64,000 nucleotides of DNA. Origin: Clostridiaceae bacterium (GTDB lineage Bacteria > Bacillota > Clostridia > Lachnospirales > Lachnospiraceae). Every line of letters begins with the position of its first letter. Positions within the stretch are counted from its first letter, which is position 1. The stretch is taken from NCBI GenBank assembly GCA_902363735.1, contig CABJBA010000004.1:248001-312000 (forward strand), read 5' to 3'. A model generated the notes under the pieces. It was not told where the DNA came from. It saw only the letters and a list, made by a program, of their open reading frames with translations, and did not search any database. The position numbers and the translations under genes are program-made. Below, piece after piece: positions 36,524 through 45,700 of the stretch.

Positions 36524-37651
36524 TTAAGCAAGCCCGGCTTCTTTGTCACATTTAAAAACGACTTCCTCCATCTCTTTCCATTTCTTCTCCATATCGGCCA
36601 CAAGGGCTAACTGGGTTCTGGCACGGTCCAGGTTGTGATTTTCTCTGCTGATATGGAAGTAAGTGTCTCCCTGAAGGAAATCCGTTAAAAAGCGGATACC
36701 GCACTCAAATGTCATCAGTTTTGCTCCCATGGGAAGCAGCCTTTTCTCCTCTTGTGTCAGGCTTCCAAGGCAGCCTTTTATATATCCCTTGGTGTAGATT
36801 TCAAACAGGGAAAGAGATAGGGATACCTTACTCACATCAGGTTCGTCCTCATCTGCCGTATTGGCTCCAAAACGGATGGAATCGCCAAAATCAAAAATGG
36901 ACAGTCCCGGCATAATGGTATCTAAATCAACCACGCACAGGGCTTCTCCTGTTGCATCATCAATCATGATGTTATTAAGCTTGGTGTCATTGTGTGTAAC
37001 GCAGAGAGAAAGACTGCCGTCTTTTAGCATATCCATAACAATGGAGGCTTCCTTCTCCCGGTCAAAAATAAATCTTATTTCTTTCTCAACCAGATGGGCC
37101 CGTCCGCAGACATCGGATTCTACTGCTTCCTTAAAAGTCTGTAAGCGCACAGGAGTGTTATGGAAATTGGGTATAGTTTCGACGAGTTCATCTGCCGGAT
37201 ATTCTGCAAGCAAACCCTTAAACCGCCCAAATGCCTTGCCGCTCTGGTAAAAATCCTGGGGATCTCTCACCTTATCATATGTGGTGGCCCCGTCTATAAA
37301 GATATAACCTCTCCAGTAATTCCCTTCACTGTCCCGGCAATATCCTTTTCCGTCTCTTGATTTGATCACATTTAAGGTTTCTCTCTCCGGGTCGCCGCCC
37401 TGAACCTTAATCCGTTCTCTTAAAAATGAGGTAACTCCTTCAATATTTCTCATAAGAGAAACCGGGTCCTTAAATACATCGTGATTGATTCTCTGTAAAA
37501 TATAGTGTTTTTCCTGCTCTTTTGTCTTACAGATCAGGCGAAAGGTATCGTTAATATGGCCGCTTCCATAGCGTTCCCAGGAAACCGGTTCTCCTTCAAA
37601 GGTCAGAAACCCAATGGCCTCTCTGATCTTCGTACACTGTGCGTCCCCCAT
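36524..37651 (-). CDS. NahK-like sugar-1-kinase (aminoglycoside phosphotransferase fold)
   Basis: The ATG at 37651 overlaps the preceding TAA (TAATG) and has GGGAGG upstream. The 375 residues show the APH/choline-kinase fold. LCVTHNDTKLNNIMID is the catalytic loop (HND...N), and VVDLDTIMPGLSIFDFGDSI is the metal-binding segment, both in the form I associate with N-acetylhexosamine 1-kinase (NahK) of the lacto-N-biose pathway. It would phosphorylate GlcNAc, GalNAc or a related hexose at C1 with ATP. It is coupled to a nucleotidyltransferase upstream and galE downstream. The expected phosphorylase is not in this window. Confidence 0.85.
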   Translation of the reverse strand: MGDAQCTKIREAIGFLTFEGEPVSWERYGSGHINDTFRLICKTKEQEKHYILQRINHDVFKDPVSLMRNIEGVTSFLRERIKVQGGDPERETLNVIKSRDGKGYCRDSEGNYWRGYIFIDGATTYDKVRDPQDFYQSGKAFGRFKGLLAEYPADELVETIPNFHNTPVRLQTFKEAVESDVCGRAHLVEKEIRFIFDREKEASIVMDMLKDGSLSLCVTHNDTKLNNIMIDDATGEALCVVDLDTIMPGLSIFDFGDSIRFGANTADEDEPDVSKVSLSLSLFEIYTKGYIKGCLGSLTQEEKRLLPMGAKLMTFECGIRFLTDFLQGDTYFHISRENHNLDRARTQLALVADMEKKWKEMEEVVFKCDKEAGLA

Positions 37652-38580
37652 TACTGTTCCTCCCATAACCTTTCCGGATACAGACCATCTTCCTTCAGTT
37701 TCCTGATGGCTTTTACTACTGTGTCTTTATCTTCCTTATAGGTGACTCCATACCAACGGTCTACGCTTTTTAACACCGAAACCTCTGCCTTATCTTCTTT
37801 TAACAGCTCATCTACAACAAACGGAAGAAAGTATTCACACTTCATCGGATTCTTAGGAAGTTCCCTGTCTAAAAATGTGGCAAACCGTTCCTCAAGTTCC
37901 TTTAATATACTGCCTGTAAATCCCCACATGTTCATGGAAACAATAGTGCCGTCTCCCAGGCCAATCCAGGTCTTTCCGTCGTCTTCCGTATACTCTGCTT
38001 TATCTCCGTGCTTTTCTATTCTGGTCCGCTCATGAATGTCAACAAGCTTTCCCGCATCATCTGTGGTGCACACGCCTCTTGCCACATGACCGTTCTCAGT
38101 CAAAGTGTTGTAAAGCCTGTAACCCACCATGGTGTACTGGTATCTTTCTCCGTCAGAAACACTGTTCAACTGGTTATATATATAAGAAAAAGCACTTCTT
38201 CCGTAATAATCATCGGCATTGATCACGGCAAAGGGACCATCTATGATATCCTTGCAGCATAAGATGGCATGACCTGTTCCCCACGGTTTTTCCCTTCCTT
38301 GGGGAACCTCATATCCTTTGGGAAGCTTATCAAGCTCCTGGTACACATATTCCACATTGACATAGGCAGCCAGGCGATCTCCGATCTGCTCTTTAAATTC
38401 CTTTTCAATGGCTTTTTTTATGATAAATACAACCTTTTCAAACCCTGCCCGGAATGCGTCAAAGACAGAAAAATCAATGATCTTATTTCCATAAACATCT
38501 ATAGGGTCAATCTGCTTTAAGCCTCCGTAACGGCTTCCCATACCTGCTGCCATAATTACCAGAACCGGCTTCTTGTTCAT
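37651..38580 (-). CDS. Sugar nucleotidyltransferase (UTP-hexose-1-phosphate type)
   Basis: The 309-residue protein has the nucleotidyltransferase A fold: VIMAAGMGSRYGGLKQIDP with the G-x-G-x-R loop, FIIKKAIEKEF, KPWGTGHAI and VINADDYYG with the metal-binding Asp. The family transfers a nucleotide from UTP (or dTTP) to a hexose-1-phosphate. It is the first gene of the operon with a NahK-like kinase and galE, so it likely makes UDP-GlcNAc/UDP-GalNAc or UDP-glucose/galactose from the kinase product. A paralogue lies at 44627-45550. An AraC regulator diverges from its 5' side. Confidence 0.87.
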   Translation of the reverse strand: MNKKPVLVIMAAGMGSRYGGLKQIDPIDVYGNKIIDFSVFDAFRAGFEKVVFIIKKAIEKEFKEQIGDRLAAYVNVEYVYQELDKLPKGYEVPQGREKPWGTGHAILCCKDIIDGPFAVINADDYYGRSAFSYIYNQLNSVSDGERYQYTMVGYRLYNTLTENGHVARGVCTTDDAGKLVDIHERTRIEKHGDKAEYTEDDGKTWIGLGDGTIVSMNMWGFTGSILKELEERFATFLDRELPKNPMKCEYFLPFVVDELLKEDKAEVSVLKSVDRWYGVTYKEDKDTVVKAIRKLKEDGLYPERLWEEQ

Positions 38581-38728
38581 TGCTGTTACCTCCTGATTTT
38601 AACTATCCTCAGTATAGTGAATACAGATAAAAATATATTTGCATAATTTATTATTTAATTTGCACTATCGTATTCTTCTACCTATTTTTTCAAAGAATAT
38701 GATATACTGTCACCGAAAGGAGATTTCC

Positions 38729-39637
38729 ATGGCCTATAAAAGTACTTTACTACGTTCTTCTGCTGTTATTAAAAAAATCGTAACCATCCACTATTTCGAA
38801 TACATGAGCGACTTTTCTTTTCCGGGAGAAAGCCATGACTTCTGGGAAATCGTCTGCGTTGACAAGGGAATCATTGACGTTATGGCAGGAGACAAGAAAA
38901 TCCCTTTAAAACGGGGAAATATTATCTTCCACAAGCCGGGAGAATTTCACACCATACTGACCAACGGAACCGTTGCCCCCAATCTGGTGGTAATAAGCTT
39001 TGAGTGCAATTCACCCTTTATGCGTGCATTTGAAGGAGAAGTTCTGTCCGTTCAGGAGACGGAAACCGCTTTGCTGGCCCAGATTATCATAGAAGCCCGG
39101 AACGCATTTTCCGGCAGGCTTGACAATCCCTATCAGGAGGAACTGGTCAGGCGGCAGCCTTCCTTATCCTTTGGGGCAGAGCAGCTGATCGAAAATTATT
39201 TAGAAGAACTGATCATCCACCTTTACCGCAGATATTTTTCAGGCTCTGAACCGATTCCCACCGGGCGGATTACAGACAGCTCCCCACATGGAGACGCCCA
39301 CAACCGCATCGTCCGCTATATGGAGGAACACCTTGGAGAACAACTCACCATTGAGATCATATGCAGGGATAATTTAACGGGACGGTCCCAGCTTCAGAAG
39401 ATATTCCGAAATGCTTACGGCTGCGGGGTCATTGATTTCTTTACCCGCATGAAGATAGATGCAGCCAAACATCTGATCCGCAGCAACCAGCTTAATTTCA
39501 CTGAAATTGCTGACCGCTTGGGCTACAATTCTATCCATTATTTCTCCAGACAATTTAAAAAGCTGGCCGGGATGACGCCGTCAGAATATGCCGTCTCCAT
39601 TCAGTCCCTTTCGGAAAAAAAGCCCGACAAACCCTGA
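38729..39637 (+). CDS. AraC family transcriptional regulator
   Basis: The start is the ATG at 38729, with AAAGGAG 6 bases upstream; the open frame extends 30 codons upstream without support. The 302 residues have a cupin-like ligand domain (LKRGNIIFHKPGEFHTIL near residues 60-80) and a C-terminal AraC DNA-binding domain with FTEIADRLGYNSIHYFSRQF and a final FKKLAGMTPSEY signature. It is transcribed divergently from the nucleotidyltransferase-kinase-galE operon and is its likely activator, responding to the salvaged sugar. It converges with murA; a hairpin near 39654-39672 may terminate both. Confidence 0.87.
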   Translation: MAYKSTLLRSSAVIKKIVTIHYFEYMSDFSFPGESHDFWEIVCVDKGIIDVMAGDKKIPLKRGNIIFHKPGEFHTILTNGTVAPNLVVISFECNSPFMRAFEGEVLSVQETETALLAQIIIEARNAFSGRLDNPYQEELVRRQPSLSFGAEQLIENYLEELIIHLYRRYFSGSEPIPTGRITDSSPHGDAHNRIVRYMEEHLGEQLTIEIICRDNLTGRSQLQKIFRNAYGCGVIDFFTRMKIDAAKHLIRSNQLNFTEIADRLGYNSIHYFSRQFKKLAGMTPSEYAVSIQSLSEKKPDKP

Positions 39638-39670
39638 TTTTTCAAATAGGAAAAGGCAGGAATCTCCCGC

Positions 39671-40963
39671 CTATCCGACTTTTAATTTAAATTTTTTTGC
39701 TTCCTTTTCTGAGTCCACTTTTTCGATCATGGCTCCAAGGCCCTGAAGCTTTTCTTCAAAGCATTCATAGCCTCGCTGTATGTATCCAATTTCATCTACG
39801 ACTGTATAACCGTCTGCAGCCAGACCTGCAATGACCAGAGCCGCACCGGCCCGAAGGTCAGGTGCATTAATAGCGGCTCCTGTAAGTCCTTTTACGCCGT
39901 CAATGACCGCTACATTTCCTTCTACCTTTACATTGGCACCCATGCGGGTCAGTTCATCCACGTAACGGAAACGATTTTCAAAAATACTCTCTGTTACCAC
40001 ACTGGTACCGTTTGCAAGGGCCAGAGTCACAGCTATCTGAGGCTGCATATCAGTAGGAAAACCAGGATAGGGAAGGGTTTTGATGTCGGTGTGCTTCTGA
40101 GCAGATTTTCCCACTACCCGGACTGCATCATCAAACTCAGCCACTTCACATCCCATCTCCAAAAGCTTGGCGGTAATAGCCTCCAAGTGCTTGGGAATGA
40201 CATTCCTTACCATCACATCGCCTCTGGTGATGGCGGCCGCGCACATAAAGGTGCCAGCTTCGATCTGGTCCGGAATAATGGAATACTCGGTTCCATGAAG
40301 TTTTCTGACTCCCTTAATCCGAATGGTATCCGTGCCGGCACCCTTAATATTGGCACCCATACTGTTTAAAAAGTTGGCTACATCAACTACGTGAGGTTCT
40401 TTGGCTACGTTTTCCAAAGTGGTCTGACCTTCTGCAAGGGTTGCAGCCATCATAATGTTGATGGTTGCTCCAACGCTGACCACATCCAGATAAATATGGC
40501 TGGCTACCAGATCAATAGCATGGGCAATCACTGCTCCCCGCTCGATCTTTACGTCAGCGCCAAGGGCGCGAAATCCCTTTAAATGCTGGTCAATGGGCCT
40601 GGTTCCGATATTGCAGCCGCCAGGCAGGGGAACCTGGGCGCTTTTATACTTGCCCAACATGGCTCCGATGAAATAATAAGAGGCCCTTATTTTACGGATG
40701 TACTCGTCATCCACTGCAACCTCCCGAATAGTCTTTCCGTTGATCCGAACCGTATGTCTGTCAATCCGTTCCACTTCTGCGCCGATTTCCTCAATGGCTT
40801 CCAGCAACACATTTATATCTCTCACATCCGGCAGGTTATCAATCAGGACCTCTTCGTCTGTCATGATAGATGCTGCCAGGATTCCCAAAGCCGCATTCTT
40901 GGCTCCTCCAATGGTAACTTCACCTACCAGGGGATTGCCGCCTTTCATAATATACTGCTCCAT
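39671..40963 (-). CDS. murA: UDP-N-acetylglucosamine 1-carboxyvinyltransferase
   Basis: The 430-residue protein has the EPSP-synthase-like double domain of MurA. Catalytic Lys22 and Asn23 lie in IGGAKNAALGIL, and active-site Cys117 in VPLPGGCNIGTRPIDQ. The Cys (rather than Asp) form is the fosfomycin-sensitive type. DLRAGAALVIAGLAADG near the C-terminus is conserved. It transfers enolpyruvate from PEP to UDP-GlcNAc, the first committed step of peptidoglycan synthesis. It stands alone between the AraC gene and the large membrane-anchored protein. Many Firmicutes carry two murA genes; this may be either. Confidence 0.95.
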   Translation of the reverse strand: MEQYIMKGGNPLVGEVTIGGAKNAALGILAASIMTDEEVLIDNLPDVRDINVLLEAIEEIGAEVERIDRHTVRINGKTIREVAVDDEYIRKIRASYYFIGAMLGKYKSAQVPLPGGCNIGTRPIDQHLKGFRALGADVKIERGAVIAHAIDLVASHIYLDVVSVGATINIMMAATLAEGQTTLENVAKEPHVVDVANFLNSMGANIKGAGTDTIRIKGVRKLHGTEYSIIPDQIEAGTFMCAAAITRGDVMVRNVIPKHLEAITAKLLEMGCEVAEFDDAVRVVGKSAQKHTDIKTLPYPGFPTDMQPQIAVTLALANGTSVVTESIFENRFRYVDELTRMGANVKVEGNVAVIDGVKGLTGAAINAPDLRAGAALVIAGLAADGYTVVDEIGYIQRGYECFEEKLQGLGAMIEKVDSEKEAKKFKLKVG

Positions 40964-41071
40964 TTCACACCTCTGATCACTCTGTTATCTATTACAACTT
41001 TCTTAAGTTTTAATCGTTAGTCTTTAATGATTATAACATATCCTGTAAATTTGTAAAGAGAACTCATTTTC

Positions 41072-43549
41072 TTATTCCATAAACACCCCGCAGACAAAGT
41101 CATTTCCAAGGCCTGCAAAGTGAGCAGCGGCGTCATTTAAGCCCATTTTCTGGCTGTCTCCCGTCTCCGGATTGTAAATGGTTACATTGTACTGGTCATA
41201 ACCAGAGAGCAGAACGTAACCTCCCTCACCGGTATAGGCGGCCACTGGACAGCCCTGGCCTATAAAGTACAAAATCTGGTTCAGCGTACAGCCTCTGGCA
41301 TCCATCAAAAGGACTCCTTCTCCATAGGATCTGTTGCCGGAAAACCCTTCCAGGCCATTAACAAAGGGAGCAGCAGCTTTTGAAGGTTCTTTTATATTGC
41401 GGGCAAGGGGACGGTTTACCCGGTTCCATACTACCTCCTGGGTGTGATCCGTTACGATTCCCATTTTTTCATAGGCTAGTTCCAGTGCATCGGTAAAATC
41501 CCGGCTGCTTCCCAGATAATGGCCTCCTCCGTAGGCATAAAACCTGCCTTCCTGGGTTCTGTCCCCGGCCTTTAACTCCACAATCCCTGTTGTCTCATAG
41601 GATACCTTTTTAGGAACCGTAATTTTTACATCACGGCTTACCACATCTTTTTCCAGTTGGACGAAGTAAAGATTTCTCCTGTCCTGGTCGGCATACCAGC
41701 CGATTCCTTCCATATTTCCGGTTGAAAGTTCCTGAGTGCTGACAATCGTGTCCGGCCTTGAGGGCATATAAGACTGCTCCCCTGTCTTCACCACCTGGGT
41801 TAAATGGATTCGGCCTTCTTCTACGGACACATCTGCAATGTGCACATTTTCGTGTTCATATTCCTTGACCAGATTTCCTGACTGATCCACAATTTCAATC
41901 CGGTACATAGGAGCATCCTTGGTCCTTCCGTTCTGAACCCACACATCCCCTTCCCGGGCAATTCCGTAAATGAAATCATCTCCCACAAATCCAAGGGGAC
42001 GGTAAAGATTTCCTTCTCCTCCGCTGATATCCCGTTTTACTCCCGTATCCAAATCTATGAAATGAATCGCCCCTGAGCCATAAAGACCCCTGCCTTCCTG
42101 CCAGGCAAAGTGACGTTCAGTACTGCTGACGGCATAGCCTCCTTCTATGAGAGAATCGGCAAGAACCATATATTCATTGCTGTTTAAATCAATTCCGTAA
42201 ACAGCCTGATCAGCCATCAGATACAGCATTCCGTTGGTTCCTAGATGGGCAAGCTGAGTGATATCCTCTTTTAACAGCTCAAAAGACAAGGTTACTGGAC
42301 TGAAAAAACGTTCCTCAATGGCATTGGTTTCACTTTTATACTGGTACATGGCAATTCCCATGCTTCCCTCATGGATACCCCGGTTCATATATCCATAAAC
42401 CAGAAAATCCACATCTCCGCTGTCACTGACCGACAATACCTTAATATCATGCTGGTTATACCCACTGCGAAGCCCGTCATCTGCCCCGCTCCCGAAAGAA
42501 AACACCTTGATTCCGTGGTTGCTGTTCTGATCAAATGTCCACAAATCCCGGTTCACCACATAGGCCAGATTCGTGCCTGAAGGGCTTTTTTCCATCCGCA
42601 ACTGGTCATTGCCTGCTATACCCAGCATAATCCTTTTTCCCGAAAACAGCTCCTTCTGTCCGGAAAACACCTGATTGGTATTTCGTTCAAAGTTCATTAA
42701 ATAAATACGTCGGCTATCCCACTTCATGGTGAAATTGTCTTCAGCTTCATAAAGCTCTGCAGTTCCATCCTCCAGGGTTCTGGACACCTGATATTCCAGC
42801 TTCACCGCACACATGATGCCGTTTAAATCCTTTAATGTGGCTCTGATCTCTCCTTCAGGCTTCACATCAAGTCCTGCCCAGGTAAGCTGGGAGAAACTTG
42901 ATCGAATGGACACATATCCCAGAGAGCTGTTATCCTCTGAAGCACTGGTCTCCAAATAAGTGGTCAGTTCCCTGGCCTGTTCATAATCAAAGGTTCTGGT
43001 GGTAAAATCCAGGGCAAAATCGATCATTTCTTTTGCATTGGTGTTATCGGTCCACATGATCCGGCTGTAATAAAACAGTTTTCCCTTGTCAGAGGTGTCC
43101 AGGGTCAGAATAAGAAGGTATTCCTTGTCCTTTTTTAAAAGATTCTGAATGGGAAGTCTGGCACTGATCCCGTCCTCTTCCTCTTTCCACTCAGCAACAG
43201 CTGTCCGTTCCACCAGGCGGCTTAAATCCAGACTTCTGACCTCATATTCAATTCCCTGAAGGCTGCTTCCGTAATCAGATATATGGATATCCATGGGACC
43301 ATCCTCAGAAATCACGGCAAGAGCTTCTCTTGAAACAGCCTGCTTCATGTCCTGGGTATAGCCATGAAGAAGATTCATCTTTTTTCCAAACATCTCTGTA
43401 TATACTAACGGAAGAGACGCTTCATCCATGGAAGTGTATACCATGGCATCATTCTTTTCTCCGCCCTTTTGTTCCCACATAAAATAAACTGCGATTGACG
43501 CAATAAAAACCGCAGATAAGATTCCAATTCTTTTCATCATTCGATTCAT
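41072..43549 (-). CDS. Large membrane-anchored protein with C-terminal C39-like domain
   Basis: The 825 residues begin with a signal anchor (MMKRIGILSAVFIASIAVYFM) and continue outside the cell. The central region (about 310-620) shows WD/beta-propeller-like repeats, with recurring strands such as FLVYGYMNRGIHEG, LYLMADQAVYGIDLN and AIHFIDLDTGVKRDISGG. The last 120 residues resemble a peptidase C39-like domain: LMDARGCTLNQILYFIGQGC, PVAAYTGEGGYVLLSGYDQ and YNPETGD. In that family the order Cys-His-Asp is catalytic, but the His is not evident here (GGYVLLSGYD), so the fold may be non-catalytic. Family not recognised. The RBS (GAGGAAATC) supports the start. It could be a surface sensor or envelope factor. 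Confidence 0.6.
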   Translation of the reverse strand: MNRMMKRIGILSAVFIASIAVYFMWEQKGGEKNDAMVYTSMDEASLPLVYTEMFGKKMNLLHGYTQDMKQAVSREALAVISEDGPMDIHISDYGSSLQGIEYEVRSLDLSRLVERTAVAEWKEEEDGISARLPIQNLLKKDKEYLLILTLDTSDKGKLFYYSRIMWTDNTNAKEMIDFALDFTTRTFDYEQARELTTYLETSASEDNSSLGYVSIRSSFSQLTWAGLDVKPEGEIRATLKDLNGIMCAVKLEYQVSRTLEDGTAELYEAEDNFTMKWDSRRIYLMNFERNTNQVFSGQKELFSGKRIMLGIAGNDQLRMEKSPSGTNLAYVVNRDLWTFDQNSNHGIKVFSFGSGADDGLRSGYNQHDIKVLSVSDSGDVDFLVYGYMNRGIHEGSMGIAMYQYKSETNAIEERFFSPVTLSFELLKEDITQLAHLGTNGMLYLMADQAVYGIDLNSNEYMVLADSLIEGGYAVSSTERHFAWQEGRGLYGSGAIHFIDLDTGVKRDISGGEGNLYRPLGFVGDDFIYGIAREGDVWVQNGRTKDAPMYRIEIVDQSGNLVKEYEHENVHIADVSVEEGRIHLTQVVKTGEQSYMPSRPDTIVSTQELSTGNMEGIGWYADQDRRNLYFVQLEKDVVSRDVKITVPKKVSYETTGIVELKAGDRTQEGRFYAYGGGHYLGSSRDFTDALELAYEKMGIVTDHTQEVVWNRVNRPLARNIKEPSKAAAPFVNGLEGFSGNRSYGEGVLLMDARGCTLNQILYFIGQGCPVAAYTGEGGYVLLSGYDQYNVTIYNPETGDSQKMGLNDAAAHFAGLGNDFVCGVFME

Positions 43550-43678
43550 ATCGGATTTCCTCTGTTCTCACACTTTTTCTTCTTTATTCTATACAATAAT
43601 GATGAAAACTACAATGAAAATTTTCTTAAACATTCGTTAATGTCCAACAAGAGTGATTATTCACTTCCAATTGAAAAA

Positions 43679-43704
43679 GCAGCCATCCACGATTGAATGG
43701 CTGC
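43679..43704 (-). terminator. Terminator after the proline-rich repeat gene
   Basis: On the minus strand GCAGCCAT pairs with ATGGCTGC around a 10-base loop, followed by TTTTTC. Confidence 0.82.
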
Positions 43705-43727
43705 CTTTTCCGTAAATTGTTCCGTTC

Positions 43728-44549
43728 TTACCTGCAACGTCCGGTACGGCATCGCCTGCGGTACACTTCATTGAGAAGAAGCACAGAAATGATACCGCTG
43801 AGCCAGCCATCGTTCTGAGGAGGTCTCGGTCCCGGAGGCGGTCCCCAAGGCGGCGGACCTCCGTGAGGCGGTCTCGGTCCCGGAGGCGGTCCCCAAGGCG
43901 GCGGACCTCCATGAGGCGGTCTCGGTCCTGGAGGCGGTCCCCAAGGCGGCGGACCTCCATGAGGCGGTCTCGGTCCCGGAGGCGGTCCCCAAGGCGGCGG
44001 ACCTCCGTGAGGCGGTCTCGGTCCTGGAGGCGGTCCCCAAGGCGGCGGACCTCCGTGAGGCGGTCTCGGCGGGCGGCCTCCTGGCCGGTAGCCGGAGGAC
44101 TGCTGCTGCTGAGACAGAACCTCATGTTCTGTCTTAACCTTTTCAGCTGCCTCATCGGTCTCCCAATCATCAGGGTCTGGCTTCTTCTCCATGGCTGCCT
44201 GGATCATATTTTCCGTTTCCACCGCAGTCTCATCGGCCAGAATGCCGTCTTCATGTATTTGCCTGCATATGGAATCACAAACATGGTTAATTAAAACACG
44301 ATCAGGAAACTCATCATACATGGGGCTGTTTTTATAATCCAGATGGTCGCAGGCAGAAATCACATATTCCTGCAGGCGTTTTATATGTCCCGGATACATT
44401 CCCTGCAAATATTCCAGATCAGCTGCAATGACATTCTCTTTTTCTCTGGAGGTATTTGCAGCGCTTCTGTCACCGTAAAGCATGTATGGCTCTAGTTTCC
44501 GAAACCTGTCTCCATAAGTATAGTCTTTGTTACCTGGCACCGTTCTCAT
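43728..44549 (-). CDS. Proline/glycine-rich tandem-repeat protein with conserved Clostridia N-terminal domain
   Basis: The N-terminal part (about 1-140) contains YLQGMYPGHIKRLQEYVISA, CDHLDYKNSPMYDEFPDRV and INHVCDSICRQI, a conserved helical pattern in spore-former proteins of unknown function. It is followed by a Gln run and five 16-residue repeats of the type RPPHGGPPPWGPPPGP, then WLSGIISVLLLNEVYRRRCR at the C-terminus. The repeats suit an extended surface or coat structure. The start is uncertain: ATG at 44549 or GTG at 44576, neither with an ideal ribosome site. A spore-coat or envelope role is inference. Confidence 0.7.
   Translation of the reverse strand: MRTVPGNKDYTYGDRFRKLEPYMLYGDRSAANTSREKENVIAADLEYLQGMYPGHIKRLQEYVISACDHLDYKNSPMYDEFPDRVLINHVCDSICRQIHEDGILADETAVETENMIQAAMEKKPDPDDWETDEAAEKVKTEHEVLSQQQQSSGYRPGGRPPRPPHGGPPPWGPPPGPRPPHGGPPPWGPPPGPRPPHGGPPPWGPPPGPRPPHGGPPPWGPPPGPRPPHGGPPPWGPPPGPRPPQNDGWLSGIISVLLLNEVYRRRCRTGRCR
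43827..44066 (-). repeat. Five tandem copies of a 48-bp unit
   Basis: Nearly identical 48-bp units differ only at a few third-codon-type positions (CCC/CCT, GTG/ATG within the unit). They encode the Pro/Gly repeats, so copy-number variation would stay in frame. Confidence 0.92.
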
Positions 44550-44626
44550 CACTCCCTGCTTCTGCTTATACACCACTATTCTATGCAGGGGGAAGGGGAA
44601 AGTGCAGGTTTTTCTTTCATTTTCCC

Positions 44627-45550
44627 TTAGGGAAACAATTTTTCCGGATACAGACCTTCTGCCACCAGCTTTCTGATAGAGGAAGCCACAGCAGGTTTAT
44701 CTTCCTTATAGGTAACACCAAACCATTTATCTTTTGTTTCCAGTACCTTGACCTGCGCATTCTGAGAGTATACCTGCTGATCAATGATCCGGGGAAGAAG
44801 ATATTCCGCCTTCAAATCACCTTCCTTTACGCTGTCCAGAAATTCTGGAAACCCCCGTTCCAGTTCTTTCAGAAAATCCGGAGACAAGCCCCACATGTTC
44901 ATAGACACATTCTGGGTCAGGGGGATCGCCACTTCATTTCCTTCATCATCACGTCCCTTAGCTATATTTCCCTCTTTTTTTATCTCATATGTCTCTGTCA
45001 CATTTTTCAATATTCCGTATTCATCCACCCAGCATACGCCCCGGGTAACTCCGCCGTTTTCGCTTAAGGTATTTCCCAGAATAAAACCTCCCATACAGAT
45101 ATCGTAAGGTCTGCCTGCAAGATCCATATCATCTACCAGATATTCATGAAGCTTTACAAAGCCTTCTTTTCCATAATAGTCATCTGCATTGATGACCAGA
45201 AACGGCTCATGAATCACATCTTTAGCGCAGAGAATTGCTTGACCTGTTCCCCAGGGTTTCGTCCTTCCGGCAGGTTTTTCATAGCCCTTAGGAAGATCAT
45301 CAAGCTCCTGGTAGGCGTACTCCACCTTGACAATCTTTTCAATTCTCTTTCCTATAATCTCCTTAAAGTCCTGCTCCAAATCCTTTCTGATAATAAACAC
45401 GACCTTATTAAATCCTGCTGCCAGAGCATCATAAATGGAATAATCCATAATAATCTCGCCGCCCGGCCCTACTGCCTCTAACTGCTTGATTCCCCCGCCA
45501 AACCTGCTTCCAATTCCTGCTGCCATAATCACTAGTGATGTTTCTTTCAT
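44627..45550 (-). CDS. Sugar nucleotidyltransferase (second copy)
   Basis: The start at 45550 (ATG after AGGGAGAAAGGTG) is preferred over the frame's extension of 20 codons. The 307-residue enzyme carries LVIMAAGIGSRFGGGIKQLE, PWGTGQAILCAKDVI and VINADDYYGKEGF, as in the 37651-38580 product, to which it is clearly related along its length. It would form a nucleotide sugar from a hexose-1-phosphate. It stands as a single gene between the proline-rich protein and the aldose-epimerase-like gene. Its product may feed cell-wall or exopolysaccharide precursors, whereas the other copy is tied to salvage. Confidence 0.85.
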   Translation of the reverse strand: MKETSLVIMAAGIGSRFGGGIKQLEAVGPGGEIIMDYSIYDALAAGFNKVVFIIRKDLEQDFKEIIGKRIEKIVKVEYAYQELDDLPKGYEKPAGRTKPWGTGQAILCAKDVIHEPFLVINADDYYGKEGFVKLHEYLVDDMDLAGRPYDICMGGFILGNTLSENGGVTRGVCWVDEYGILKNVTETYEIKKEGNIAKGRDDEGNEVAIPLTQNVSMNMWGLSPDFLKELERGFPEFLDSVKEGDLKAEYLLPRIIDQQVYSQNAQVKVLETKDKWFGVTYKEDKPAVASSIRKLVAEGLYPEKLFP

Positions 45551-45700
45551 AGCACCTTTCTCCCTGTCTGTTATATCTTTCTTATAAAAATAGCTTATGA
45601 ACATTTCCAACTATCCGGTTAAATAACCAATTTTGTATCATTATAACACAGACCTTATGTTTAATCCATAGCCCGCTTACTCCCGGTTTGTAATCATAGT

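Noticed and set aside
43827..44066. CRISPR-like array
   Set aside because: The units are contiguous with no unique spacers and encode a protein repeat.
43661..44294. Arg/Ser- and Arg/Asp-rich frames across the 48-bp repeats in other frames
   Set aside because: They arise from the repeat unit length being a multiple of three; composition is unnatural and the Pro-rich frame has the conserved N-terminal domain.
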